NCBI GenBank assembly: GCA_030044475.1
Contig: JASHVP010000157.1
Coordinates: 1-10,437 of the forward strand
Length of the DNA: 10,437 nt
From: Thermoplasmata archaeon
GTDB taxonomy: Archaea; Thermoplasmatota; Thermoplasmata; Lutacidiplasmatales; UBA184
Reading direction: 5' to 3'
Shown piece after piece: positions 1 through 5,357 of the stretch (positions are counted from its first letter, which is position 1; each line of letters opens with the position of its first letter). A model generated the notes under the pieces. The model was not told the origin of the DNA and did no database searches. It worked only from the letters and a program-made list of their open reading frames with translations. Made by a program: the position numbers and the translations under genes.

Positions 1-150
1 GCCCCCGTCGAGGACATCGACGCCCTCATGCTCCAGCTCGAGCGGGTCGCCGAAGAGGTGCTGGCCCGGAGCAAGCCGCCGCCGCTGGAGGAGACCGACG
101 ACGCCGGGGCCTCCTCCGAGACGACGGGCGGGGACTCCGCGCCGAAGTGA
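1..150 (+). CDS. C-terminal end of an unidentified protein (5' truncated by the window)
   Basis: Frame 1 is open from the first base to a TGA at 148-150 and gives the last 49 residues of a protein. The start lies outside the window. The first 24 or so residues look helical and amphipathic (DALMLQLERVAEEVLARSK). The rest is an acidic, Ser/Thr/Gly-rich tail that looks disordered. Third codon positions are almost all G or C, as in the other real genes here. No family can be named from this tail. The next gene has its own promoter-like element about 30 bases after this stop, so the two are probably separate transcription units. Confidence 0.6.
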   Translation, partial: APVEDIDALMLQLERVAEEVLARSKPPPLEETDDAGASSETTGGDSAPK

Positions 151-170
151 GCGGGCTCGGGTCCGCGGGT

Positions 171-190
171 CCACCAAACCGATTTAGTCC
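171..190 (+). promoter_or_regulatory. Archaeal-type core promoter (BRE/TATA) for the 215-1569 operon
   Basis: A local AT-rich island in very GC-rich DNA reads ccaccaaacc followed by gatttagt. The TATA-like element is at 181-188, with a purine-containing BRE-like stretch before it. Its centre lies about 30 bp upstream of the ATG at 215, the distance expected for a transcript starting at or just before the start codon (leaderless or nearly so). Confidence 0.5.
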
Positions 191-214
191 CGCGGCCGTC
201 CCGGGGGGGCCCGC

Positions 215-871
215 ATGTTCGGACGGTTCTCCGCACCGGCCTCCGCTCCCGACCTGACCGGGAGTCGCACGATCCTGACCCCGGCGGCGGCGCGGAGGTC
301 GGCCTCCCAACGGCCGTACTCGCATGTCCACCTCGAGGTCGACCTCCGGCACGAGTCGTGGGAACCGACGCGGCTGCCATGGCTCGGCCGACTGGAGGGG
401 CTGCTGCGGGAGCGCGAGGTCGTGGAGAGCGCGGACCTGCTGCGGCTCACCGCCGCCGCGCTCCACGCGGCCACCTCCCTCGGCTTCTCGCGGGTCGACC
501 ACTGGGAGGTCGAGCCGGGCGGCTGGCTCCCGCTCCCCGAGCCGACCCATCGGGGCTCGATCGAGCCGACCGGCCACCTGCTCCGGGCGCTGGCGGACGA
601 CCGCTGGCGCGAGGTCGGCTCCGCCCGGAGCTTCGCGCTACGGCTGTCGGGCACCGGACCGAACCGGCTCGACCTCGTCCTTCGGAGGGTGCACCGGGAG
701 CGGCGTCATGCCCTGTCGGTCGACCTCCGCGGGCGAGCCACGAAGCCGGACCTGCATCGCTTGGCGGCCGCCCTTCGGGAACGCCTCCCGGTCCTCCGGA
801 TCCAGGTGACCGAGTTCGCCCATGCCGACGCGCGCGCCTCCCGCCGGCGCGGCTCCCCGGCCTCGCGATGA
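215..871 (+). CDS. Uncharacterised 218-residue soluble protein
   Basis: I do not recognise this family. The product is 218 residues, rich in Arg, Leu and Glu, with no membrane segment or signal peptide. Residues about 1-30 look like a weakly structured lead. After that, strand-like stretches (SHVHLEVDLRHESW near 36-49; FALRLSGTG near 145-153; HALSVDLRG near 170-178) alternate with helices (LTAAALHAATSLGF near 79-92; DLHRLAAALRERLPVL near 184-199), which suggests a compact alpha/beta fold. The ATG at 215 is chosen because a TATA-like element lies about 30 bp upstream. The stop codon overlaps the start of the next gene (ATGA at 868-871), so the two are probably translationally coupled and work together or in the same place. 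Codon use matches the neighbours. Function is unknown. Confidence 0.75.
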   Translation: MFGRFSAPASAPDLTGSRTILTPAAARRSASQRPYSHVHLEVDLRHESWEPTRLPWLGRLEGLLREREVVESADLLRLTAAALHAATSLGFSRVDHWEVEPGGWLPLPEPTHRGSIEPTGHLLRALADDRWREVGSARSFALRLSGTGPNRLDLVLRRVHRERRHALSVDLRGRATKPDLHRLAAALRERLPVLRIQVTEFAHADARASRRRGSPASR

Positions 872-1569
872 TCGCGGTCGCCGCTCCGGCCCTCGTCGTC
901 GCCTTCGTCGTGACCCTCCTCGAGATGACCGAGGTCGTGGCGCTCGTCTTCGCGCTCGGGGCCGACCACGCGTCGATCCGACCGGGAGCCTACGGCGCCG
1001 TCGCGGGGACCACGACGGTCGCCCTGATCGCCCTCGGAGCCGGCGCCGCCCTGCTGGCCTTTCCGACGCGGTACCTGCTGTGGGGCGCGGCCGTGACCCT
1101 GGCCGCGTTCGGGGGGTTCCTCTTCCGAAGCACCCTGCGGACGTATCGGAGGGCTCGGGCGGGTCCGGTGCCTCCCCGCGGCCCCGCGGCCCACGCCGTT
1201 CAGTTCGCCGGAGGATTCACGGTCGGGGCGGTCGAGGCGACCGAGGCGGTCGTGGTGCTGCTCGCCCTGACCGCCGGAGGGCAGGGTCTCTCGGCGATCC
1301 TCGGGGCGGTCGCGGGGGGAGCGGTCCTGGTGGTCGCGGCCTTCGCCGTCCACGACCGGATCCGGCGCGTCAAGGTCCCGTGGTTGAAGCTCGGAGCGAC
1401 CTCGATGGTGGTCACGTTCGCCGTCTTCTGGGCCGGCGAGGCGGCGGGGTTCGCCTGGCCCGGCGGCGACCTCTTCCTGATCCCGATCTTCGCGCTCGCC
1501 CTGGTCGTGGTTCGAGGGGCGATCGAGGTGGGCCTCCGGTCGGGCGGGACGGTCCCCCCCCCCGGGTAG
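868..1569 (+). CDS. Polytopic membrane protein with two ExxE motifs (FTR1/GDT1-like architecture, possible metal transporter)
   Basis: The 233-residue product is almost entirely hydrophobic, with about seven predicted helices (near 3-30, 43-65, 69-88, 110-135, 139-162, 174-196 and 202-218). Two halves each carry a helix with a paired-glutamate motif: E19-M-T-E22 in the first and E123-A-T-E126 in the second, 104 residues apart. Both are followed by a similar hydrophobic run. A basic cytoplasmic-looking loop (RTYRRARAG, 91-99) separates the halves. Internal duplication with acidic intramembrane motifs is known in FTR1 iron permeases (REXXE) and in TMEM165/GDT1 cation exchangers. Here the Arg of REXXE is absent and the ExGDK motif of GDT1 is not matched. 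I therefore infer an ion transporter of a related but distinct type, perhaps the archaeal COG4280 membrane family; substrate unknown. The start overlaps the preceding stop as ATGA. A 10-C run (1554-1563) lies just before the stop, so the last few residues depend on its exact length. Confidence 0.8.
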   Translation: MIAVAAPALVVAFVVTLLEMTEVVALVFALGADHASIRPGAYGAVAGTTTVALIALGAGAALLAFPTRYLLWGAAVTLAAFGGFLFRSTLRTYRRARAGPVPPRGPAAHAVQFAGGFTVGAVEATEAVVVLLALTAGGQGLSAILGAVAGGAVLVVAAFAVHDRIRRVKVPWLKLGATSMVVTFAVFWAGEAAGFAWPGGDLFLIPIFALALVVVRGAIEVGLRSGGTVPPPG

Positions 1570-2209
1570 CCGAGGCCCGGAGGCCCACGCCCCGGGCGGC
1601 CCCGGGCAGCACCATCGTTCCCTCGGCGGGATCCCCGATCTCGATCCCCCGACCCTCGAGGTACCGACGGGCTGTAACGGCGAGCGTGACCGCGTCCAGC
1701 TCGTCGTGCGTCAGGGCCCGGCGGTCGAGGTCCCCGCGGAGCCCCAGCCCGCGGAGGCGGCGTTGCAGCTGGGCGATGCCTGCTCCCTTCCGGGGGATCC
1801 GAAGCAGGTCTTGCGAGGCGCCCGGATACCCCTCCCGGACGTCGAACCCCGTCGCCCGCAACCGGTCGGCGAGACCGATCCCTCGGACCGTCAGGACCCG
1901 CATCGGCCCGAGCGTGAGCGGGAAGAACCGGATCCGTCGGCGGAGGAGTTCGCGGTCGCACTCGCGGAGGTGGGGACCGGTCCGATCCTCGATCGTGCTC
2001 CGTCCGCGCGGCAGCGAGAGCGGGGCGTCGATCAAGACCAGCGCCGGACCGGCGGCGACGGTCGCCGCGCAAATCTCGTCGTCCCCGTGGAGGACCCGGA
2101 CCTCGACGGCGGCTCCCTCCAGCCGGCAGAACCCGGTCGGACGGTGGGCGACCCCCGCGAGGTCGATCCCCACGACCGAGCTCGACGACGGTGAGCGCAT
2201 TCGGCCCAT
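1412..2209 (-). CDS. DUF429 family protein (RNase H-like fold)
   Basis: The conserved part covers residues about 12-203 and shows the DUF429 pattern. It has GIDLAG with D16, LIDAPLSLP with D61, the Arg/Cys/Asp cluster RECDREL (82-88), MRVLTVRG (103-110), a YPGAS segment (128-132), HDELDAVTLAVTA (168-180) and the closing GDPAEGTMVLP (192-202). The fold is RNase H-like and D16, D61 and D172 are candidate metal-binding acids, but the biochemical role of the family is not established. Typical family members end soon after the last motif. This frame runs on for about 60 more residues of Arg/Pro/Gly-rich sequence (204-265), the last 52 or so lying antisense to the 868-1569 gene. ATG 2209 is used; ATG 2200 is an alternative. 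A TATA-like element lies about 40 bp upstream, and a GAGAGGGG run about 10 nt before the ATG could act as a ribosome binding site. Confidence 0.85.
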   Translation of the reverse strand: MGRMRSPSSSSVVGIDLAGVAHRPTGFCRLEGAAVEVRVLHGDDEICAATVAAGPALVLIDAPLSLPRGRSTIEDRTGPHLRECDRELLRRRIRFFPLTLGPMRVLTVRGIGLADRLRATGFDVREGYPGASQDLLRIPRKGAGIAQLQRRLRGLGLRGDLDRRALTHDELDAVTLAVTARRYLEGRGIEIGDPAEGTMVLPGAARGVGLRASATRGGGPSRPTGGPPRSPLEPRPGRARRSGSGRGRRRARRTPPPRRPRRRRT

Positions 2210-2245
2210 TGCCGCAGGGCCCCTCTCGCAGGAAGCCGGTTCCCG

Positions 2246-2264
2246 AATAAGAAGGAAGGAAGGG
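2246..2264 (-). terminator. Pyrimidine/T-rich tract after the transporter gene, overlapping the DUF429 promoter
   Basis: Read on the minus strand, about 27 bases after the transporter stop, the sequence is CCCCTTCCTTCCTTCTTAT. It is the only extended T-containing tract between the two minus-strand genes. Archaeal RNA polymerase stops at T-rich tracts without needing a hairpin, so this is a candidate terminator, though the T runs are short. Its end, TTCTTATTC (2254-2246), also fits a TATA-like element for the DUF429 gene, about 40 bp before ATG 2209. Confidence 0.35.
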
Positions 2265-2290
2265 GTTCGCTCGGCGCCCGACCGGACCGC

Positions 2291-2971
2291 TCAGACCGGA
2301 AGGATCTTGCGGCCGTAGTTCCAGTTCGTCAGGTCCGCGGTCGCCACGTACCAGGCCATCAGACCGGTCAGGATGATCTCAATGCCCACGCCCCAGTTGG
2401 CCGCGCTGGCCGCGTGGAACGTGTTCCCGCCCGAAGCCAGGCTCCAGAACTTCGCGACCAGGAGCAGGTACGCGATGAACAGCAGCACGAAGACGCCCGT
2501 GATCCCCCACCCATGCTTCGGGGCGTTGATCATGAACGTAAACGTGAACATCCCCCAGATCGCGGCGAACCCGGCGACCCCATAGAGGAACGCCGGTGGG
2601 GCCACGGCCAAGTAGCCATAGCCCAGCGTCGAGAGCATCATGGTAAAGGCCAACCAGAACGACCCATACCCGATGAACGCCGACCCGGCGAACATGTTCC
2701 CTTTGCGCAGGGCAATCACTCCCGCGACGAACTGTGCCGCCCCACCGAAGGCCAACGCCATCGGAAAGACCACCCAGTTCCCGGACCCCGCTCCCCCAAA
2801 CCCGTTGCTATAGGGTGAAGGCAGGTTGGTGAGTCCCGCAATCATCGTCGTGGTCCCGAATCCCATGAGACCGACGACCGCGGGGCTCGCCCACCACTCT
2901 GGCTTCTCCTCGACTTTCGGAGGAGCCTCCTCCATCCCAGCCGCCGTTTCCATCGTCGCCGACGCTGGCAT
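2291..2971 (-). CDS. Acetate/succinate transporter, GPR1/FUN34/YaaH family
   Basis: This 226-residue, six-helix membrane protein carries the family hallmarks. SPAVVGLMGFGTTTMI (29-44) stands where the signature NPAPLGLxGFG motif sits. AFGGAAQFVAGVIALRKGN (74-92) and F-x-x-YGSFW (99-106) match the most conserved core. The C-terminus ADLTNWNYGRKILPV (212-226) matches the usual closing motif. Membrane helices are near 30-48, 66-85, 98-116, 122-145, 155-173 and 193-211. The family moves acetate, succinate or related monocarboxylates with protons; ammonium export has also been proposed for yeast members. Substrate is not readable here. The signature Asn-Pro is Ser-Pro, a mild deviation. ATG 2971 is chosen because a TATA-like element ends about 25 bp upstream, giving a leaderless mRNA; ATG 2953 is possible. 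The N-terminal 27 residues are acidic and cytoplasmic. GC is visibly lower (about 58% in a counted 60-base stretch) than in flanking genes (about 75% in a comparable stretch). Confidence 0.93.
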   Translation of the reverse strand: MPASATMETAAGMEEAPPKVEEKPEWWASPAVVGLMGFGTTTMIAGLTNLPSPYSNGFGGAGSGNWVVFPMALAFGGAAQFVAGVIALRKGNMFAGSAFIGYGSFWLAFTMMLSTLGYGYLAVAPPAFLYGVAGFAAIWGMFTFTFMINAPKHGWGITGVFVLLFIAYLLLVAKFWSLASGGNTFHAASAANWGVGIEIILTGLMAWYVATADLTNWNYGRKILPV

Positions 2972-3112
2972 GTTATGGCACGGCACGTGCTTCAGGTAGA
3001 AAAACCCTGCTTTCGACGGCTTTTGTACGGTACAGTCGGGGACCCACGTTCCCTGACGTAAAACCGCCCTCCGGAGAGCCAGCGTTATGGGCTTCGGTCC
3101 TTCCGAGGCGTG
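2972..3112. promoter_or_regulatory. Divergent promoter region between the transporter and the small 3113 gene
   Basis: This 141-bp region holds two outward-facing TATA-like elements. On the minus strand it is GGTTTTTCTACC (3006-2995), placed so transcription would begin around 2972-2975, at the transporter ATG. On the plus strand it is cgttatgg (3083-3090), about 25 bp before 3113. Three short perfect inverted repeats are present. GCACGTGC (2983-2990) lies between TATA and start of the transporter, a position that would suit a repressor. TGTAC-G-GTACA (3024-3034) lies about 20 bp upstream of the transporter TATA, suiting an activator. CTCCGGAG (3069-3076) lies just upstream of the plus-strand TATA. 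The AT content is the highest in the window. The promoter calls are better supported than the operator calls, which rest on symmetry only. Confidence 0.5.
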
Positions 3113-3388
3113 ATGGAGGATCGCGCCGACCTGGCCCGGGTCGTCTTCGGGCAGACCCGCGTGGTGCTGACCCGCGACCTGTCGGTCATGAACCCGAACC
3201 TGGTCGTCGGGGCCCAGGGTCTGGTCGTGGGAAAACTCGCGAACTACACGCTCAAGGTCGCCTTCCCGAAAGTGACCGTCGGGGTCAGCTGGCGCGACTG
3301 CGACATCGTCCCCGGGAAGACCGGGATGCCCACGGAGGCCGAACAGCCGAAGGTCATCCCCACGCCGCGCCATATGGGCGAGGAGTAG
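3113..3388 (+). CDS. Small uncharacterised protein, possibly an SH3-like small beta-barrel
   Basis: The 91-residue product has no membrane segment. Its central part alternates short hydrophobic strands and turns: RVVFGQTRVVLTRDL, LVVGAQGLVVGKLA, YTLKVAFPKVTVGVSW and then RDCDIV. The order of strand, Gly-rich turn, strand, YTLKV.F and V.W..CDI resembles small SH3-like barrels in which a short domain ends in a conserved acidic strand. This is structural inference; no family is assigned. The C-terminal 25 residues look flexible. ATG 3113 is used because a TATA-like element sits about 25 bp upstream; an in-frame GTG directly before it at 3110 is an equally good leaderless start and would add one residue. 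The gene is divergent from the transporter and ends 16 bp before the convergent HAD gene. Shared promoter space suggests, but does not prove, linked regulation with the transporter. Confidence 0.65.
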   Translation: MEDRADLARVVFGQTRVVLTRDLSVMNPNLVVGAQGLVVGKLANYTLKVAFPKVTVGVSWRDCDIVPGKTGMPTEAEQPKVIPTPRHMGEE

Positions 3389-3404
3389 CCTCGCGCCGGA
3401 CGTT

Positions 3405-4178
3405 CTACCGCACGGGAAGCAACGACCGGACGATCCGCCCCACCTGCTCCAGCCGTTCCGCCCGGTGCTCGGCCGTCGGACGGTCCTGGCCCTTCGCGAG
3501 GAAGAGCTCCCGGTACCGCTCCCCATACTCGTGGAGGCCCGTGAACAGGATCTCGGCGCGGTATCCCGCCCTTCGGGCCCCTTCGATGTCCGACCACCCG
3601 TCGCCCACATGGACGGACTCGGACGGAGCCGTCCCGACCCGGTCGAGCGCGAGACGGAAGATCTCGGGCGCCGGCTTCGTCCAGGGATGCTCATCGCTGA
3701 AGACGACGGTCTCGACGCGCGGGAGGACGCCGAGCGATCGGAGTGCCGGTCGGAGGTACGCGCCCGGCTCGCCCACGGTGTTGGAGACGATGGCCAGCCG
3801 GTACCCCTCCGCCCGGAGACTGTCCAGGAATTCGAGCACCCCCGGGGCCGGCAGGAACCGGACTCTCCCGACGACCGATTCCAGCCCCCGGATGTACTCG
3901 TCCGGATCGGCGAGACGGCCGACCGCCGCGGCCGCCCGTTCGAGTTGCTGCCGTGGGGTGACCGTGCGCCCGAGGGTCGACTGATCGACGGCCTCCTGAT
4001 AGGCCTGCTCGAACGCCCGGCGGAGCTCCGGGCGAGATCGGGGAGGATGTCCCGGAGCGGTGGGCGCCCGGTCCAGGATCTCGGTGCCGAGGTCGATCTG
4101 GTGGCGCATGTACCCCTCCTCCTCCTCGGGAGGGAGGTAGACCAGCGTGTGCCAGAGGTCGAGGGTCACCGCGGGCAT
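3405..4178 (-). CDS. HAD superfamily hydrolase (phosphatase-like, DxW variant)
   Basis: The 257-residue protein shows all four HAD motifs in order. Motif I is TLDLWHTL (5-12) with nucleophile D7. Motif II is IVSNT (130-134) with S132. Motif III is K168 in WTKPAPEIF. Motif IV is HVGDGWSDIEGA (190-201) with D193 and D197. A helical cap of about 90 residues sits between motifs I and II (about 16-105), as in subclass I (C1-cap) enzymes such as phosphoglycolate phosphatases and haloacid dehalogenases. The second motif I residue, the general acid Asp of most phosphatases, is Trp (W9). Dehalogenases also lack this Asp (usually Tyr), and some archaeal HAD proteins carry DxW, so the reaction is uncertain. 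ATG 4178 starts the first strand directly and lies about 32 bp from a TATA-like TTTAGTA, so the mRNA is probably leaderless. It is divergent from the hydroxyacid dehydrogenase gene. Confidence 0.88.
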   Translation of the reverse strand: MPAVTLDLWHTLVYLPPEEEEGYMRHQIDLGTEILDRAPTAPGHPPRSRPELRRAFEQAYQEAVDQSTLGRTVTPRQQLERAAAAVGRLADPDEYIRGLESVVGRVRFLPAPGVLEFLDSLRAEGYRLAIVSNTVGEPGAYLRPALRSLGVLPRVETVVFSDEHPWTKPAPEIFRLALDRVGTAPSESVHVGDGWSDIEGARRAGYRAEILFTGLHEYGERYRELFLAKGQDRPTAEHRAERLEQVGRIVRSLLPVR

Positions 4179-4204
4179 GTCCGGCGGGCGGACCGAGAGG
4201 GGGA

Positions 4205-4216
4205 GCCTACTAAACG
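4205..4216 (-). promoter_or_regulatory. TATA-like element for the HAD hydrolase gene
   Basis: On the minus strand the sequence reads CCGTTTAGTAGG, an AT-rich island in GC-rich DNA centred about 32 bp before ATG 4178. It closely resembles the GATTTAGT element before the 215 gene, which supports both calls. The plus-strand dehydrogenase start at 4269 has only weaker AT-rich DNA at the expected distance (cgacaagaa, about 4239-4247). Confidence 0.45.
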
Positions 4217-4268
4217 GGCCGGGCGGACCCGCCGAGAACGACAAGAACCCGGCGAATTTCTCGGTCGC

Positions 4269-5318
4269 ATGCGCCCCGGAGGCCCCCGGCTCCTCGTCGC
4301 CGCCCGGGCGAGGGACGACCTCCGATCGACCGTCGGCGCCCGACTCCCGAAGGTCGGCTGGGCGTTCCGCTCCGAACTCGCCTCGGCGGAGTGGGGGTCG
4401 GTCGAGGCGATGCTCGTGGGCTCGGCCCGTCGGGAGCTGGCGGAGGTCGACTTCGCCACGATGCCCCGGTTGCGGTTCGTGCAGCAGCTCTACACCGGCG
4501 TGGACGGGTTTCCGTTCGAACGACTCCCGGCCTCGGTCCGGGTCGCCGGGAACGTGGGGGGGTACGCCCCGTTCGTCGCCGAACACGCCGTCGCTCTCGC
4601 GATGGCGGCCGCCCGGGACCTCCCGCGCTCGTTCTCGATGGTCCGGGAGGGGAAACTGCGGCCCGCGCCGGTCCACCGGCTGATCCACGGCCGGGTCGCC
4701 GCGGTGCTCGGGTACGGCGAGATCGGGCGGGGGATCGCCCAACGGATGACCGGACTCGGGGCCGAGATCGTGGGCGTGAACCGTTCGGGACGCATGGCGC
4801 CGGGCGTCGCGCGCATGTACCCGGCCGACCGGCTGCGAGAGGCGCTCGCCGGCGCGGAGTTCGTCTTTGAAGCGCGGCCCCTCACTCGGACGACGGCGCG
4901 GTCGATCGCGCGGGCCGAGCTCGAGGCGATGTCGCCGACCGGGGTCTTCGTGAACGTCGGGCGGGCGGGCACCGTGGACGAGGCGGAGCTGTTCGCGCAC
5001 CTCCAGTCTCACCCGGAGTTCCGGGCCGCCCTCGACGTCTGGTGGGGGGAACGGTTCGACGACGCTCGCCTCGAAGAGCCGTTCCCTTTCGCCGCGCTCC
5101 CGAACCTCCTCGGCTCGCCGCATTGTGCCGCCGCCGGCCCCGGCGTGGAGTCGTACGCGCTCGACCGGGCGCTCGACAATCTCGTCCGGTTCTTCTCCGG
5201 GGAGGAGCCCCGCTTCGTGGTCGACCGGACCGAGTACGAGCCGTCGGTTCCCGCCGCCCGGGACCCCGGTCGTCCGGACGGGACCACTTCGACTCCCGGC
5301 CCGGCCCCGAATCCGTAA
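4269..5318 (+). CDS. D-isomer-specific 2-hydroxyacid dehydrogenase, NAD(P)-binding
   Basis: The 349-residue protein has the split substrate domain and central Rossmann domain of this family. YAPFVAEHAVALAMAAARDL (99-118) is the typical helix before the nucleotide-binding domain. The glycine motif is G148-Y-G150-E-I-G153. The catalytic set is complete: R232 in NVGRAGTVDE, E261 in DVWWGE and H285 in SPHCAA. Two residues stand out. The second Rossmann strand ends in VNRSGR (170-175) rather than an acidic residue, which in this family usually favours NADPH over NADH. The Pro that normally follows the catalytic Glu is Arg (R262). The enzyme should interconvert a 2-oxoacid and a D-2-hydroxyacid; glyoxylate/hydroxypyruvate-type substrates are plausible but not shown. 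ATG 4269 gives a full-length N-terminal domain. The last 25 or so residues are Pro-rich and look disordered. It is divergent from the HAD gene (90 bp between starts) and converges on the 5358 gene. Confidence 0.92.
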   Translation: MRPGGPRLLVAARARDDLRSTVGARLPKVGWAFRSELASAEWGSVEAMLVGSARRELAEVDFATMPRLRFVQQLYTGVDGFPFERLPASVRVAGNVGGYAPFVAEHAVALAMAAARDLPRSFSMVREGKLRPAPVHRLIHGRVAAVLGYGEIGRGIAQRMTGLGAEIVGVNRSGRMAPGVARMYPADRLREALAGAEFVFEARPLTRTTARSIARAELEAMSPTGVFVNVGRAGTVDEAELFAHLQSHPEFRAALDVWWGERFDDARLEEPFPFAALPNLLGSPHCAAAGPGVESYALDRALDNLVRFFSGEEPRFVVDRTEYEPSVPAARDPGRPDGTTSTPGPAPNP

Positions 5319-5357
5319 GTCGCCGGGTCGCCGGGCGGCGCCCTTCCCCCGCCGGCG
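5319..5357. repeat. Short convergent intergenic spacer with tandem TCGCCGGG and a small hairpin
   Basis: The 39 bp between two convergent stop codons hold two adjacent copies of TCGCCGGG (5320-5327 and 5328-5335). A small inverted repeat, GGGC-GGC-GCCC (5333-5343), is followed by ttccccc. It could help end transcription from the plus strand, but no real T tract follows, so a terminator call is not justified. Confidence 0.3.

Noticed and set aside
706..1353. Minus-strand frame of 215 codons
   Set aside because: Antisense to the hydrophobic 868 gene; highly charged and without motifs.
822..2318. Open frame of 498 codons on the plus strand
   Set aside because: It overlaps two genes with recognisable products and encodes Arg/Pro/Ser-rich sequence without any motif. 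A high-GC shadow frame.
2972..3694. N-terminal extension of the transporter frame upstream of ATG 2971
   Set aside because: It crosses a clear promoter region, the small 3113 gene and the HAD gene. The transporter family needs no such extension.
3465..4268. N-terminal extension of the hydroxyacid dehydrogenase frame
   Set aside because: It is antisense to the HAD gene. ATG 4269 already gives the normal family length.
4179..5123. N-terminal extension of the HAD hydrolase frame upstream of ATG 4178
   Set aside because: The extension is antisense to the hydroxyacid dehydrogenase and low in complexity. HAD motif I begins right after ATG 4178 and a TATA-like element sits upstream.
5319..5357. 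Intrinsic terminator between convergent genes
   Set aside because: The hairpin is only four base pairs and no T tract follows on either strand. Kept only as a repeat note.
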